A stretch of DNA of 64,000 nucleotides. Origin: a virus. The position numbers and the translations under genes are program-made. The stretch is taken from the IMG/VR virus record IMGVR_UViG_3300034152_000478, positions 86,883-150,882 of that record; one strand, given 5' to 3'. Shown in pieces: positions 25,991-34,374 of the stretch (its first letter is position 1; the number at the start of each line of letters is the position of its first letter). The notes under the pieces are model-generated. The model made no database searches. It saw only the letters and a program-made list of their open reading frames with translations, and had not been told where the DNA came from.

Positions 25991-26731
25991 TCACCTCACC
26001 ATAATGCGATCAAAGCGTACAACACCTACGCCACGGTCATGTCCGTTGCCAAATACCCAGTGTTTATAGAAATGTGAAATGCGGTTCCACAACATTACGC
26101 CTTTATTAACATAGCAGCCAGTAACATCATGAACAGCCACAAGGCCACCACTTTTAACCATGCCTGTATAGTAGTCCCAATCGTGATTGCAAGTTGGGCA
26201 ATCGTGTCCGCCATCAATGTAAAGCAAGTCAAGTCTCCGCCCTCCTCTAAGCGCTGCGATCTGTGCACCGTGTATGGTTTCCTTCTTGGTAGAATCACCC
26301 TTGACAAAATCCCAGGTGAACTTAGGCCCAAGATTCTTAATGCACTCATCAGCCCCCATCAGTTTCTGGTAGGCCCAGCCACGTCCAGGTCGCTCTGGAG
26401 TCGGTATCTCTGGCATGTCGACGGCAATCCCGTGCACCTTGCCAAAGGCTTTCATTAACATATTGCCCATCAAAACAAAGTTGCCGCCACGATTAGTACC
26501 TATCTCCATAAAGACAATCTCGGAAGGATACTGATGGCGAAAGTAATCTATCATGAATTGCGTGCATGCCAGGGCTTCTCCTTTGCGCTGCATAATACAG
26601 TCAGCAGGAGGACATTTGTTACCCGTGAACTTCACGATCCGTTCATACTCAGCGGTAATATCCGGGATCATGCTTCCTTTGTTGATAATGCGCTTGATCA
26701 GCGCGTCACTTTGCTCTCTGGTGAAGTCCAT
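25991..26731 (-). CDS. Class I methyltransferase, CmcI/TylF-like, paralogue A
   Basis: 246 residues. Motif I FMEIGTNRGGNFVLMGNMLM, later LLYIDGGHDCPTCNHDWDYYTGMVKSGG and VAVHDVTG. Longest of the three paralogues. First gene of the sugar cassette in transcription order, directly after a zinc-ribbon gene. Confidence 0.7.
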   Translation of the reverse strand: MDFTREQSDALIKRIINKGSMIPDITAEYERIVKFTGNKCPPADCIMQRKGEALACTQFMIDYFRHQYPSEIVFMEIGTNRGGNFVLMGNMLMKAFGKVHGIAVDMPEIPTPERPGRGWAYQKLMGADECIKNLGPKFTWDFVKGDSTKKETIHGAQIAALRGGRRLDLLYIDGGHDCPTCNHDWDYYTGMVKSGGLVAVHDVTGCYVNKGVMLWNRISHFYKHWVFGNGHDRGVGVVRFDRIMVR

Positions 26732-27109
26732 CTATTCCCCCTTGACTCCTTTAGCTAATGCCTGTCTGTATTTGTCGACTTTGTCAGGATGTCTCTTCTT
26801 GTATTCCTGAAAGCTTTTCTTCCCCTTGCGGCGCTCGGCAAGAACTTCGTTGCTATTCTCTTGCTCTTGCTTTTTTTCTTCTGTGCGCTTTTCATGCGCC
26901 TCGATATCTCCAGGATGCTCGCCAGTTTTCTCGATCCGTATGTCTTTACCAGGCCAGCCCTCGCCTTTGAAGACTACATTGGTACTAAAAATACGGTTCA
27001 TTTGCGTTTGACATTCTTCACAAATCATTTCCTCAGGCGGACCTACATCTATTGGTGCTGAGAAAGATTGCGTGTTGCCGCAATTGGCGCATTTCCATTC
27101 GTATATCAT
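26732..27109 (-). CDS. FmdB-like zinc-ribbon protein
   Basis: 125 residues from ATG 27109, preceded by GGAGG and overlapping the upstream stop (ATGA). MIYEWKCANCGNTQSF, then CEECQTQMNRIFS gives two CxxC knuckles in the FmdB arrangement, ending with FKGEGWPGKD. The rest is a charged helical tail. Regulatory or RNA/DNA-binding role is typical for such proteins but unproven. Confidence 0.7.
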   Translation of the reverse strand: MIYEWKCANCGNTQSFSAPIDVGPPEEMICEECQTQMNRIFSTNVVFKGEGWPGKDIRIEKTGEHPGDIEAHEKRTEEKKQEQENSNEVLAERRKGKKSFQEYKKRHPDKVDKYRQALAKGVKGE

Positions 27110-27582
27110 TTTTCCTCCGGGTCCCATTGGCTCCAGCCATATGCGCCTTTGTGTGGACCTTCATATTCTTCAATGAGTATACCTGCTTCTGTCATTATTT
27201 CAGTCGACAAATCATATTTTGAATCTGGACGATCCGGTTTCTCCAGGTACACGAGCCGTTTAATGCCAGCTTGTATTAAGTCAGTAGCGCAACGCACACA
27301 AGGATAAAGAGTCAAGTAAAGAGTCCAGCCTTCCAAGTCTTCCTTGGCGTTTAGCAGCGCATTATCTTCAGCATGTATTACAAGATCGTACTTGTGTGGC
27401 CGCTTCCATCTTTCAACAGTATCTTTGACGCCTGCGGGAAATCCATTGTAGCCAACATAAACCTTCCGATTATCAGGACTGACAACAACTGAACCAACTT
27501 GTGTGTCTGGGTCTTTCGATCGCTCTTTGATAACCAGAGCAACATTCATCCAAACCATATCCCAATCCCAAGGTTCTCTCAT
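27106..27582 (-). CDS. Deoxycytidylate deaminase
   Basis: 158 residues, the usual size. Zinc ligands in HAE (70-72) and PCVRC (94-98), with GYNGFPAGVKD as in dCMP deaminases. It converts dCMP to dUMP, the substrate of the ThyX enzyme encoded at 14886-15542. Overlaps the HD-domain gene upstream by 4 bases. Confidence 0.9.
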   Translation of the reverse strand: MREPWDWDMVWMNVALVIKERSKDPDTQVGSVVVSPDNRKVYVGYNGFPAGVKDTVERWKRPHKYDLVIHAEDNALLNAKEDLEGWTLYLTLYPCVRCATDLIQAGIKRLVYLEKPDRPDSKYDLSTEIMTEAGILIEEYEGPHKGAYGWSQWDPEEK

Positions 27583-28523
27583 TCGTCCGCCTTTCTATAC
27601 ACCCTTGTCCCTAAGAAATAGTTGGCCGACTTGCTCATGGTACCAGGCTCCAGCTCGCTAATAGCAGCGTCCATAATCCCAATGCGACTGTCTGCCATGT
27701 CGGCAATATGTAGTAGTTGTGCCTCTGGTGTCGCAGGCTCAACCGGAGAGCCCCATTCCATTTTACCATGATGCGCCAGCATACAGTGAGCCAACTGAAT
27801 GAATTCCTCTTTTGTTAGTGTCAGATTGTTTTCTTCTATGCATTTGATTAACAGTTCATAGCCAATAACAATATGGTTGACGAGGCTCCCAATCAGCGTG
27901 TAGTCGATAGAAAACTGATCCACTGTATAGGTGGGTACTTTACCTATGTCATGTAATAGTGCAGCAGTTAATAGCAGGCTACGATTGACATGGTTGCCAT
28001 ATACGTCTGCCATTTTATCGCACAGCATAGCAACGTGAACAGTGTGTTTCAGAAGACCACCAAGACAAGCCTCGTGCACCTTTGCAGCGGCCGGTGTGCG
28101 ACATAGATCCTCGCCATACTTCTTAAGCATAGCAATTAGAACCGCCTTATAGCGCTCGTTCTTGATCTTGCGCATAAGCGCTCCCATCTCTTTTTTGTAT
28201 TCAGCAATTTCTGCTGTGTCAAGAGAGAGTAGCATGTCTTCCATTAGCTCGGGAGACGGCTTTTCTATTCTGGTGACACGACTGGTATTGAGGCTTTTGT
28301 TGTTTTTGAATTCGTTCACAGTCCCCGTAATAGAAACCACATCTTTGTGCTTCACACCACAGCGTTCAAGATCCGTATCCCACATGAAGCAACGGACACT
28401 CTTGCCGCCAGCAGATACCAGAAGCTCAACGTATGTCTTCTGGGTTTTGGTTTTCTTTTCTTGGATGCTGTCAACAAACCCCTCGATAGTAACAACTTCG
28501 CCTGCATTCTTCTCAGATAACAT
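27579..28523 (-). CDS. HD-domain 3'-5' exoribonuclease, YhaM-like
   Basis: 314 residues. N-terminal OB-fold (about 8-86) and C-terminal HD hydrolase with KHTVHVA, LLHDIGK (191-195) and MLAHHGKMEWGSPVEPATPEAQLLHIADMAD, the layout of YhaM. It should degrade RNA or single-stranded DNA from the 3' end. Located between dCMP deaminase and the IMP dehydrogenase-like gene. Confidence 0.82.
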   Translation of the reverse strand: MLSEKNAGEVVTIEGFVDSIQEKKTKTQKTYVELLVSAGGKSVRCFMWDTDLERCGVKHKDVVSITGTVNEFKNNKSLNTSRVTRIEKPSPELMEDMLLSLDTAEIAEYKKEMGALMRKIKNERYKAVLIAMLKKYGEDLCRTPAAAKVHEACLGGLLKHTVHVAMLCDKMADVYGNHVNRSLLLTAALLHDIGKVPTYTVDQFSIDYTLIGSLVNHIVIGYELLIKCIEENNLTLTKEEFIQLAHCMLAHHGKMEWGSPVEPATPEAQLLHIADMADSRIGIMDAAISELEPGTMSKSANYFLGTRVYRKADE

Positions 28524-28525
28524 TT

Positions 28526-29560
28526 CTACGCCTTCCTCTTCATAAACTTCGCGTTTTTCTTAAGCTCGAACAAGTTTGTAGCGCCGACTAAGGATAGGCC
28601 AGACTTAATCTCGCCAGCCAGACGCCTGATAATAATTTCGCTTTTCTCCTTTACTGGGAGAATCTTGCTGCCTCCCTCTGGCGCTGTGCCAGGCTTGACC
28701 CCGCCTTTGCGTAGCTTTTGAGCCTGCTCAGAAGCCATGCCATAATACAGCGCTTTCAGCTCCCCGTTAATGACAGTGAATCCCTCGGGTGGACACCAGC
28801 TTGAACCCGCCAGGAGACCACCTATCATGACTGCATCAGCTCCCAAGGCTAAAGCTTTGGTCATTGATCCACCAGCGACATGACTGCCGTCAGCTATAAC
28901 AGTGACTATCCTGTCGCCAGTTTCTGCTATGCGTGCGCCATCTACACATTCCGCCAATGAGGTTGCAGTAGGAACACCTACGCCTGTTACTTTCAGCGTC
29001 CAGCATACAGAGCCTCCCCCATTGGTTGCTCTAATGCAATCAGCGCCAGCTTCAGCCAGGTCTTTTGCTCCCTCGTAGGTAGAAACATTGCCAGCTATTA
29101 TCTGTAGCTTGGAGTAGTGTTTCTTGATGTATTTGATCATAGTGATGACGCGTGTGTAGTGCCCTATGTTGACATCAATACACACAATGCCAGCCAGTGA
29201 AGCCAGGGCTTTGAGTACTTCTTTACCCTCAGCTCCCAGCCCGATAGCAAATGCTGCATATTTTTTGGGAACTCCACCTTTGCGGATCGCCTTCATTTCT
29301 GATACAAGAGTTTGGGTGTCGGCCCAGCGATGAAGGATGCCAAGGGCTCCGATCTTATACATTCGGATGCACATTTTGGAGCCACAAACAGTGGGCATGG
29401 GGGCAGCTATAATGGGGATCTTCAGCGTAACGCCAGGTAGAATCTCGCTGTAAAGCTTGACGTGGCTACGCGAAACCACTTTTGATAGGCGGGGACGAAC
29501 CGTCAGCTCGTCGTATGTGTATCCCCTTTGTAATCCCTCTAACTTGTCTCTTGCTCCCAT
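28526..29560 (-). CDS. IMP dehydrogenase / GMP reductase family protein
   Basis: 344 residues, TIM-barrel without the CBS insertion. PIIAAPMPTVCG, the catalytic loop NGGGSVCWTLKVTGVGVPT with Cys186, phosphate-binding IADGSHVAGG and GADAVMIGGLLAG. These enzymes act on IMP/XMP/GMP; the C-terminus YYGMASEQAQK agrees with IMPDH/GuaC. With other nucleotide genes it would shift the purine pool during infection. GuaB or GuaC cannot be separated by eye. Confidence 0.83.
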   Translation of the reverse strand: MGARDKLEGLQRGYTYDELTVRPRLSKVVSRSHVKLYSEILPGVTLKIPIIAAPMPTVCGSKMCIRMYKIGALGILHRWADTQTLVSEMKAIRKGGVPKKYAAFAIGLGAEGKEVLKALASLAGIVCIDVNIGHYTRVITMIKYIKKHYSKLQIIAGNVSTYEGAKDLAEAGADCIRATNGGGSVCWTLKVTGVGVPTATSLAECVDGARIAETGDRIVTVIADGSHVAGGSMTKALALGADAVMIGGLLAGSSWCPPEGFTVINGELKALYYGMASEQAQKLRKGGVKPGTAPEGGSKILPVKEKSEIIIRRLAGEIKSGLSLVGATNLFELKKNAKFMKRKA

Positions 29561-29563
29561 AGG

Positions 29564-30238
29564 CTATCCTATTGCATCGATTAGATTGTATGCATGCTTG
29601 AAGATTTTTAGATAATCTTCCCGGCTTAATCCACCTCTCAATATATACGACGGATGGTATGTGGCAAAAACCATATACTCATAGCCGGTATAACCAGCTT
29701 GTATCCCAAACAGGCGAGCTTGTCTCAGCTCTCTGTAAGACATTTCCTTCACTTCATCAGTGATAGCGAATCGCTGGAAAAACTCACAGGCCGTAGCTCC
29801 CAACGCAACAATAGTAGCTGGATTAGTGACAGTAATCTCATTCCACAGATAGCCATTACACCTGGCAATCTCTGTAAAGTTGGGTTTCCTATTACCTGGC
29901 GGCCTACACTTTACCACATTTGTAATAGCATAACTTTGAAAGCCTGCCTCCTCCATGGTTGCTCTCAGCAATTGGCCAGCTTTGCCGACAAATGGTATTC
30001 CTTGTTCATCTTCATCCGCGCCAGGAGCTTCGCCTACAAACATAACCACTTTGTTACGGATACCCATTCGTATTTCGCTTTCAAGATCCGAGCAGCCAAC
30101 AAATCTGTAATCTATACCGACTACCTGTTTGCAGTGTGTGCAAAGATCGCAACAGTTACAATGGGCTATCTTAAAGTACATGGGATAATCTTGATTTTCC
30201 TCTTTCGGTGCAGACGCGTCTGTTCGTATAGTCGTCAC
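29564..30238 (-). CDS. Uracil-DNA glycosylase, family 4/5 type
   Basis: Up to 224 residues. GEAPGADEDEQGIPFVGKAGQLL (69-91) is the family 4 active-site block and HPSYIL the C-terminal motif. Cys in the N-terminal CDLCTHC and in VKCRPP and IARCNGY can bind an iron-sulfur cluster. It removes uracil from DNA. The start is uncertain: the longest frame (GTG 30238) overlaps the upstream gene by 68 bases; Met20 at 30181 is an alternative. Confidence 0.82.
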   Translation of the reverse strand: MTTIRTDASAPKEENQDYPMYFKIAHCNCCDLCTHCKQVVGIDYRFVGCSDLESEIRMGIRNKVVMFVGEAPGADEDEQGIPFVGKAGQLLRATMEEAGFQSYAITNVVKCRPPGNRKPNFTEIARCNGYLWNEITVTNPATIVALGATACEFFQRFAITDEVKEMSYRELRQARLFGIQAGYTGYEYMVFATYHPSYILRGGLSREDYLKIFKHAYNLIDAIG

Positions 30239-31301
30239 CGTTCTTATTGAGAATGCGAGCCTCGATCATCTTGTGCAGCGTTCGCTTCAGTCGAGTCGTA
30301 GTGGTCATATAACCATGATCCTCGCAATGATTAGCAACCTGCGCAAAGGATGCTCTGTTGCCATTGGTTTCAATGAACTGATACACGTGCCGCTCAATCG
30401 GAGCCATTACGAGAAACTTGGCCGGGTTGCAATGCACAGTTTTGTCGACCAGATCCTTGGCGACAGCGAGCAAAGCATCGTCACCAAGCAGATCAGACAC
30501 GTTACACAGACGCTTGAGAAACGTCAGGATATCTATTACGTCATTCGCCTGTCGATAGAGAGCCTTGCCCGGCTCCAAATTCTCAGCCGCCTTCTTCAGG
30601 AATAGTTGCTTGGCGTACTCAGTCTCATCATCAGTGAGATTGTGGTCACACACAGAAAGCATGGCGTCCTGTAGTGCGTGCCACTCTTCCTGGGTCGGCT
30701 TCTGTCTGGTATCTGCAGTCGAGAAGAATGCCTCGTCGCTATCGTGCTGAGCCTCAATGTAACACAGTGTGAATCTCTCCAGCATGGCGACGATATGATC
30801 ATTCAGAGCCTTCTTAAAAGGTATTCCGTTGGTGGCTCCCAGCAAAACACCCGTGAACGGAATCGAGCTGGTGTTGCCATGCTTCAACCGGGACAGCGCA
30901 CCAGAGGCGATCTGCTTCAGGATGTTAATGTGCATAGCGGTATCTGCATCCAACTCATCTACAACTATTACGGCATCGTGATGTTCGACCAGCAACTCAA
31001 ACAGTCCAGGACCAGTAGATATACCAGACGGCACCCAGATTCCAAGCTGGTTGCCATACTGATCGACCTTGTGCAACTCCAGACCGTAGTAAATGCTCTT
31101 CAGGGTGCTCGTCTTGCCGCCGCCACCCTGGCCGACAGCCAGCACACCCTTGAATCCATTCTCAAACGACCTGCCGATACGAGGCGCATTGAATACACCT
31201 TGCAGTGTCAAATTGTATTCTATGCGGGCACGCAATGCTTTCAGAATAGACAATGCGAACTCGAAGTTTTCAGTCTTCCTGATAATTTCCAGAATGTTCA
31301 T
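30171..31301 (-). CDS. AAA-type ATPase with C-terminal winged helix
   Basis: 376 residues. Walker A GQGGGGKTS (57-65), Walker B VIVVDELD (111-118), sensor-1-like LLGATNG and an arginine-rich segment, then a C-terminal HTH/winged-helix region (from about 310) like Cdc6/ORC-type and phage initiator proteins. Could act in replication initiation or as a motor; not assigned further. GGTG lies before the ATG. Confidence 0.68.
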   Translation of the reverse strand: MNILEIIRKTENFEFALSILKALRARIEYNLTLQGVFNAPRIGRSFENGFKGVLAVGQGGGGKTSTLKSIYYGLELHKVDQYGNQLGIWVPSGISTGPGLFELLVEHHDAVIVVDELDADTAMHINILKQIASGALSRLKHGNTSSIPFTGVLLGATNGIPFKKALNDHIVAMLERFTLCYIEAQHDSDEAFFSTADTRQKPTQEEWHALQDAMLSVCDHNLTDDETEYAKQLFLKKAAENLEPGKALYRQANDVIDILTFLKRLCNVSDLLGDDALLAVAKDLVDKTVHCNPAKFLVMAPIERHVYQFIETNGNRASFAQVANHCEDHGYMTTTTRLKRTLHKMIEARILNKNGDDYTNRRVCTERGKSRLSHVL

Positions 31302-31314
31302 GGCATCACACCTT

Positions 31315-32094
31315 TCAGATGTGCAACTCCTGCAGTCGCAGGCTAAAACCTCTGTCCGTCCAGAACTTCATGTGCATCATGGTAGCATACAAACAATAGG
31401 CTGCATGCTCGTGTGCCAACTCATGCCGCACGACTCCTGGCGTAATATATATCTCCTCCATGCTAAGGCGCTCAAGAGGACGGTGCCCGTTTACCAGGCG
31501 AGCCTTCAAGTCCTTAGAATGGATGGCGACAAATGCATCGTACATTCTCTTTAATAACTTCTGTATTACCTCCTGCTTTAATGGCTCACGTCCAGAATGC
31601 ACCGACAGGACTCGCTTAAACTCTCGCAGATCCATCGTTCCTCGAAACGCATGGAAGATCCTGCTTATGTCTAATGTCAAAGGAAAAACTATGTTGTGAG
31701 ACTTGTCAGTTTTCACTACAGGACCGAGCCCGTGCATCTTATCTGGCACCACATGATCGTAAAGATGAAAACAAAAGTAACCAGTCAGATAACCTCGCAG
31801 TGCCTTGGTGTCAACGAGCAGTTTAGATACAAGCTTTTTACCGAACCAGTATTTGTATGTTTGTACGACCTGACCACCATCCTCTGCATTATCCAGCAGC
31901 CACTTGTCGGCAGCTTCGTGCTTGCCTATTTGTGGTATTCCTAAGTAGGACGCCGGGTGTTCACAGCTATTAAGATACTCGCTCCACAGCATACAGTGGC
32001 GCATTAAGTCTCGATAGTTAGGATCATTCTTCGCATGAACCCGCACGTGACTCATTGCATCAAGTAAAGCTATGCACCTATCGGTGTCTTCCAT
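31315..32094 (-). CDS. Unknown protein
   Basis: 259 residues from the ATG at 32094, one base after the stop of the upstream gene; a longer frame to 32133 has no ribosome site either. Mixed alpha/beta, many His in the C-terminal part (RHELAHEHAAY), which resembles a metal site but lacks a clear HExxH. Not recognised. Confidence 0.62.
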   Translation of the reverse strand: MEDTDRCIALLDAMSHVRVHAKNDPNYRDLMRHCMLWSEYLNSCEHPASYLGIPQIGKHEAADKWLLDNAEDGGQVVQTYKYWFGKKLVSKLLVDTKALRGYLTGYFCFHLYDHVVPDKMHGLGPVVKTDKSHNIVFPLTLDISRIFHAFRGTMDLREFKRVLSVHSGREPLKQEVIQKLLKRMYDAFVAIHSKDLKARLVNGHRPLERLSMEEIYITPGVVRHELAHEHAAYCLYATMMHMKFWTDRGFSLRLQELHI

Positions 32095-32095
32095 T

Positions 32096-32671
32096 TTAGG
32101 AAGGATGGTGATGAAGGGTCCTATGCTCCCCATTGAAAAACTTGAATGCCCTTATAGCTTGCGCGGGTCCAAGTGTGTTGTCATCAATCGTGATACCCGC
32201 ATATGGTTTTATGGTCTCAGTCCAAATCTTGAAACGCTTAAGTCCGTACTTGTCGAGCAGTTTTTGTAGCTGCTTCTTATGCCATGCAGCTTCACATTGC
32301 CCGCCGACAGTCATAGGGTCAAGACGACATGTCCAAACGTATATCTCGTACTCTTCTGGTAGCTGTAATAGCCAGTTGATCAGCGGCCAATTCAATTTGC
32401 CGAACCAGGGATACTCATTGACAGCCAGTGTATCGTCCATATCGACAAAGACACGCTTTTTACCCACCTCATAAAATTCATCAGGATAGACTGCATAATC
32501 ATGAGAATTGATGTCATTGTGATCGTACAGGCTGGTTTCGTCGGAATCTTCTGAGCTTTCTATGCTAATGTTGCCACACTTACACGTCCAGTCTGATGGA
32601 TAATGCGTGGCTTCTTTGCAACGCAGGCATTTAATAACACCATGACCTTCAAGAAGAGAAGTTTCTATCAT
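32096..32671 (-). CDS. HAD-superfamily phosphatase with N-terminal zinc finger
   Basis: 191 residues. Residues 15-32 hold a CxxC...CxC zinc knuckle, 74-83 the HAD motif VFVDMDDTLA with nucleophile Asp77, and IYVWTCR the second motif, ending in ITIDDN. Similar to 5'-nucleotidase/NagD-like HAD enzymes. It likely dephosphorylates a nucleotide or sugar. ATGA overlap with the next gene. Confidence 0.7.
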   Translation of the reverse strand: MIETSLLEGHGVIKCLRCKEATHYPSDWTCKCGNISIESSEDSDETSLYDHNDINSHDYAVYPDEFYEVGKKRVFVDMDDTLAVNEYPWFGKLNWPLINWLLQLPEEYEIYVWTCRLDPMTVGGQCEAAWHKKQLQKLLDKYGLKRFKIWTETIKPYAGITIDDNTLGPAQAIRAFKFFNGEHRTLHHHPS

Positions 32672-32865
32672 TGCAAATCTACTCCGAAGCAGGCAAACGC
32701 ATCGTTCTCGCCTTCGTGGAATTTGCGCCTTGACTTCTTAGCCAGCTTAGCCCAGGTTCGCATTTCCAAATCAGCGCTATGAATCCTTGCGTAACAATCC
32801 AAGCATACATCTTCGCGTATGTCTTCGATCTCTACTTGATTGCCACAGTGCGGACACTGAATCAT
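32668..32865 (-). CDS. Small zinc-ribbon protein
   Basis: 65 residues with two knuckles CPHCGNQ and CLDCYAR in the first 30 residues and a basic tail. Four-base overlaps on both sides. One of many tiny zinc-ribbon proteins in this genome; partner unknown. Confidence 0.6.
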   Translation of the reverse strand: MIQCPHCGNQVEIEDIREDVCLDCYARIHSADLEMRTWAKLAKKSRRKFHEGENDAFACFGVDLQ

Positions 32866-33014
32866 TCGACTTGCTCTTTCGGTTGTGTTAAAATATACAG
32901 CTCCAAGCCAGCCGCGCTCACAGTCTCATATGCACCGTGTATCATCGCAGCCAGCCTGGCGGAACATTCCACCAGCATTCCAGCCTTAAACCAAAGCAGA
33001 TAAGTATTATTCAC
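32862..33014 (-). CDS. Small unknown protein
   Basis: About 50 residues if it starts at GTG 33014 (GGAG 12 bases upstream); a TTG one codon earlier fits the ribosome site better. The open frame reaches 33122 but would then overlap its neighbour by 116 bases. Contains a hydrophobic stretch around CSARLAAMIHGAYE. Not recognised. Confidence 0.42.
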   Translation of the reverse strand: MNNTYLLWFKAGMLVECSARLAAMIHGAYETVSAAGLELYILTQPKEQVE

Positions 33015-33396
33015 CAAACGGTAAATCTCCAAAGTCCAATCCGTCGAACGGGCTCCCATGTTGTCCGTAAGACTGCAGGTTGGTGCCACCCTCCTCCGGG
33101 CTAAATCGCAAACAAATATCAATGTTCGGTGATGTCAATACCTGACGAGGTATCTTTCCGATACAAGCCAGCAAGGTAGTAATGTGCTCCATGCTTTGTT
33201 GTACCGTCGAGTTAATTGCTGCTTCACCTCCAGCTCCCTCACTGAGAGTGTTTCTCAATAGCTCGCACAGCATTCTGCTGATATGCGCCTGTCCGTTTTT
33301 CACACCCACTGCAAGTGACAGCAGGTTATAGACTGTGTAGAAAACTTTCAGCGGTATGTGGAGTGTTAGTTCGGTCTTGTAGTTTTCACCTTCCAC
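33007..33396 (-). CDS. Unknown protein
   Basis: 129 residues starting at GTG 33396 behind an AGAGG site. Helical N-terminal half, glycine-rich C-terminus. Not recognised. Overlaps the upstream gene by 11 bases. Confidence 0.55.
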   Translation of the reverse strand: MEGENYKTELTLHIPLKVFYTVYNLLSLAVGVKNGQAHISRMLCELLRNTLSEGAGGEAAINSTVQQSMEHITTLLACIGKIPRQVLTSPNIDICLRFSPEEGGTNLQSYGQHGSPFDGLDFGDLPFGE

Positions 33397-33595
33397 ACCA
33401 AACCTCTATCATAGTTCTGTCGTAGCCGCGCCCTTGTCCCAACTCCGTTCTATGTCGACGAATGAAGTAAGTGTGGTTCTTGATGCGCTCAACCACCTCG
33501 GCATACCAACGCATCCAAAAGTCTGTGCCTTTATACCCTTCCGCCTTTAGTAGTGTCGCTGTTCTGAAAGTACCGATCCAAGTGCGCTCGGACAT
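33386..33595 (-). CDS. Small basic protein
   Basis: 69 residues from ATG 33595 with GAGG six bases before. Rich in Arg and aromatic residues (FWMRWYAEVVERIK). First clear gene after the promoter at 33685-33713. Unknown function. Confidence 0.55.
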   Translation of the reverse strand: MSERTWIGTFRTATLLKAEGYKGTDFWMRWYAEVVERIKNHTYFIRRHRTELGQGRGYDRTMIEVWCGR

Positions 33596-33674
33596 GACGT
33601 ACCTCTTTGAGAATGTCGCCAAGTCTGAAAAGACAAAGTGTCAATATAAAGACAGTAAGGACGCCAATAGGCAT
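33531..33674 (-). CDS. Possible small membrane protein
   Basis: 47 residues from ATG 33674 with one hydrophobic helix (VLTVFILTLCLF) and a basic tail. The ATG would lie only a few bases from the predicted transcript start of the adjacent promoter, so translation would be nearly leaderless, and the frame overlaps the next gene by 65 bases. Kept as a weak call. Confidence 0.3.
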   Translation of the reverse strand: MPIGVLTVFILTLCLFRLGDILKEVRHVRAHLDRYFQNSDTTKGGRV

Positions 33675-33684
33675 CACCCAACCA

Positions 33685-33713
33685 AGTATATCACGCACTT
33701 CGTTTGTTGTCAA
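33685..33713 (-). promoter_or_regulatory. Sigma70-type promoter
   Basis: On the minus strand TTGACA (33713-33708), a 17-base spacer and TATACT (33690-33685). Near-consensus. It lies in the gap after the gene ending at 33720 and is the last such promoter before the promoter-poor left block. Confidence 0.75.
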
Positions 33714-33719
33714 GTGATT

Positions 33720-34079
33720 TTATTCCTCTCGCGGATTAAATTGCTCTAAGATATCATCATAGGTGGCTTCTTCAACTTCGTCTTCGCCACAGCAAGAAGG
33801 ATCGACAGCAACCTCTTCGTCAATAGCAGGGCCGTCAGGATCAACAGCAGGAACGTCGAGCACTGGTTCACCAGTGTCGGTAGCTCGGACTCCAGCGACT
33901 TCAGGAGCCTCAGGGGCGGGGGACGCCCCCACTTTCTTTTTGGGCGTTCGAGGGGCGCGTGTCTCACGCACGTTGTTTTCTCGATTGGCACGATAGAGAC
34001 CCCAACAGCCTTCGCAGTCTGTGCGTGGCTTACGTAGTCCTTTATAAGTTGGGTGCTCAGAACACTTTACTTCACTCAT
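33720..34079 (-). CDS. Pro/Ala/Glu-rich protein with N-terminal zinc-finger pattern
   Basis: 119 residues. The first 30 hold Cys6, His8, Cys22 and Cys25 (CSEHPTYKG, DCEGCWGLY), a likely zinc site; the rest is a low-complexity acidic linker with a Cys-Cys pair. Transcribed from the promoter at 34184-34212. Confidence 0.6.
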   Translation of the reverse strand: MSEVKCSEHPTYKGLRKPRTDCEGCWGLYRANRENNVRETRAPRTPKKKVGASPAPEAPEVAGVRATDTGEPVLDVPAVDPDGPAIDEEVAVDPSCCGEDEVEEATYDDILEQFNPREE

Positions 34080-34136
34080 TTCAATCCCTCCTTACAGTTG
34101 GATGTGTACACATAGGCAAAATGTCCTCTATTATAA

Positions 34137-34154
34137 TATCGGTCCGATTTGCCA
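34137..34154. promoter_or_regulatory. Copy 1 of an 18 bp intergenic motif
   Basis: The + strand reads TATCGGTCCGATTTGCCA. A near-identical copy (TATCGGTCCAATTTTCCA, 16 of 18 bases) lies at 38937-38954. Both are in short gaps next to an AT-rich -10-like run, so a repressor or activator site is likely. The first ten bases include the palindrome-like ATCGGTCCGAT. Confidence 0.45.
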
Positions 34155-34183
34155 CTTGACTTTAATCTTTTTCCCTTTTTAAT

Positions 34184-34212
34184 ATTATACCATCTTTTCC
34201 CAGATTTGTCAA
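34184..34212 (-). promoter_or_regulatory. Sigma70-type promoter, consensus match
   Basis: TTGACA (34212-34207), 17-base spacer, TATAAT (34189-34184), with TGG just before the -10 (extended -10). It starts a new transcript just after the tRNA-Gly terminator and reads into the gene at 34079. Confidence 0.85.
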
Positions 34213-34298
34213 ATGTATGGTTTTCAGACACCGTTCGTAGAAAGCTGTCAGATCGTCTGTATTGGCTTGTAATCGCACCCTACTCAGAACATTCGGGG

Positions 34299-34334
34299 AA
34301 AAACGAGAGCCCCCAGGGGCTGCCTGAGGGCTCT
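34299..34334 (-). terminator. Rho-independent terminator after tRNA-Gly
   Basis: Minus-strand hairpin with arms AGAGCCC and GGGCTCT (34334-34328 and 34312-34306), the inner loop pairing further (CAGG/CCTG), followed after two bases by TTTTT (34303-34299). It ends transcription just downstream of the tRNA. Confidence 0.8.
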
Positions 34335-34374
34335 TGGCTGGAGGACTGCGGCCCTCGGACTTCTCATTGTGTAA

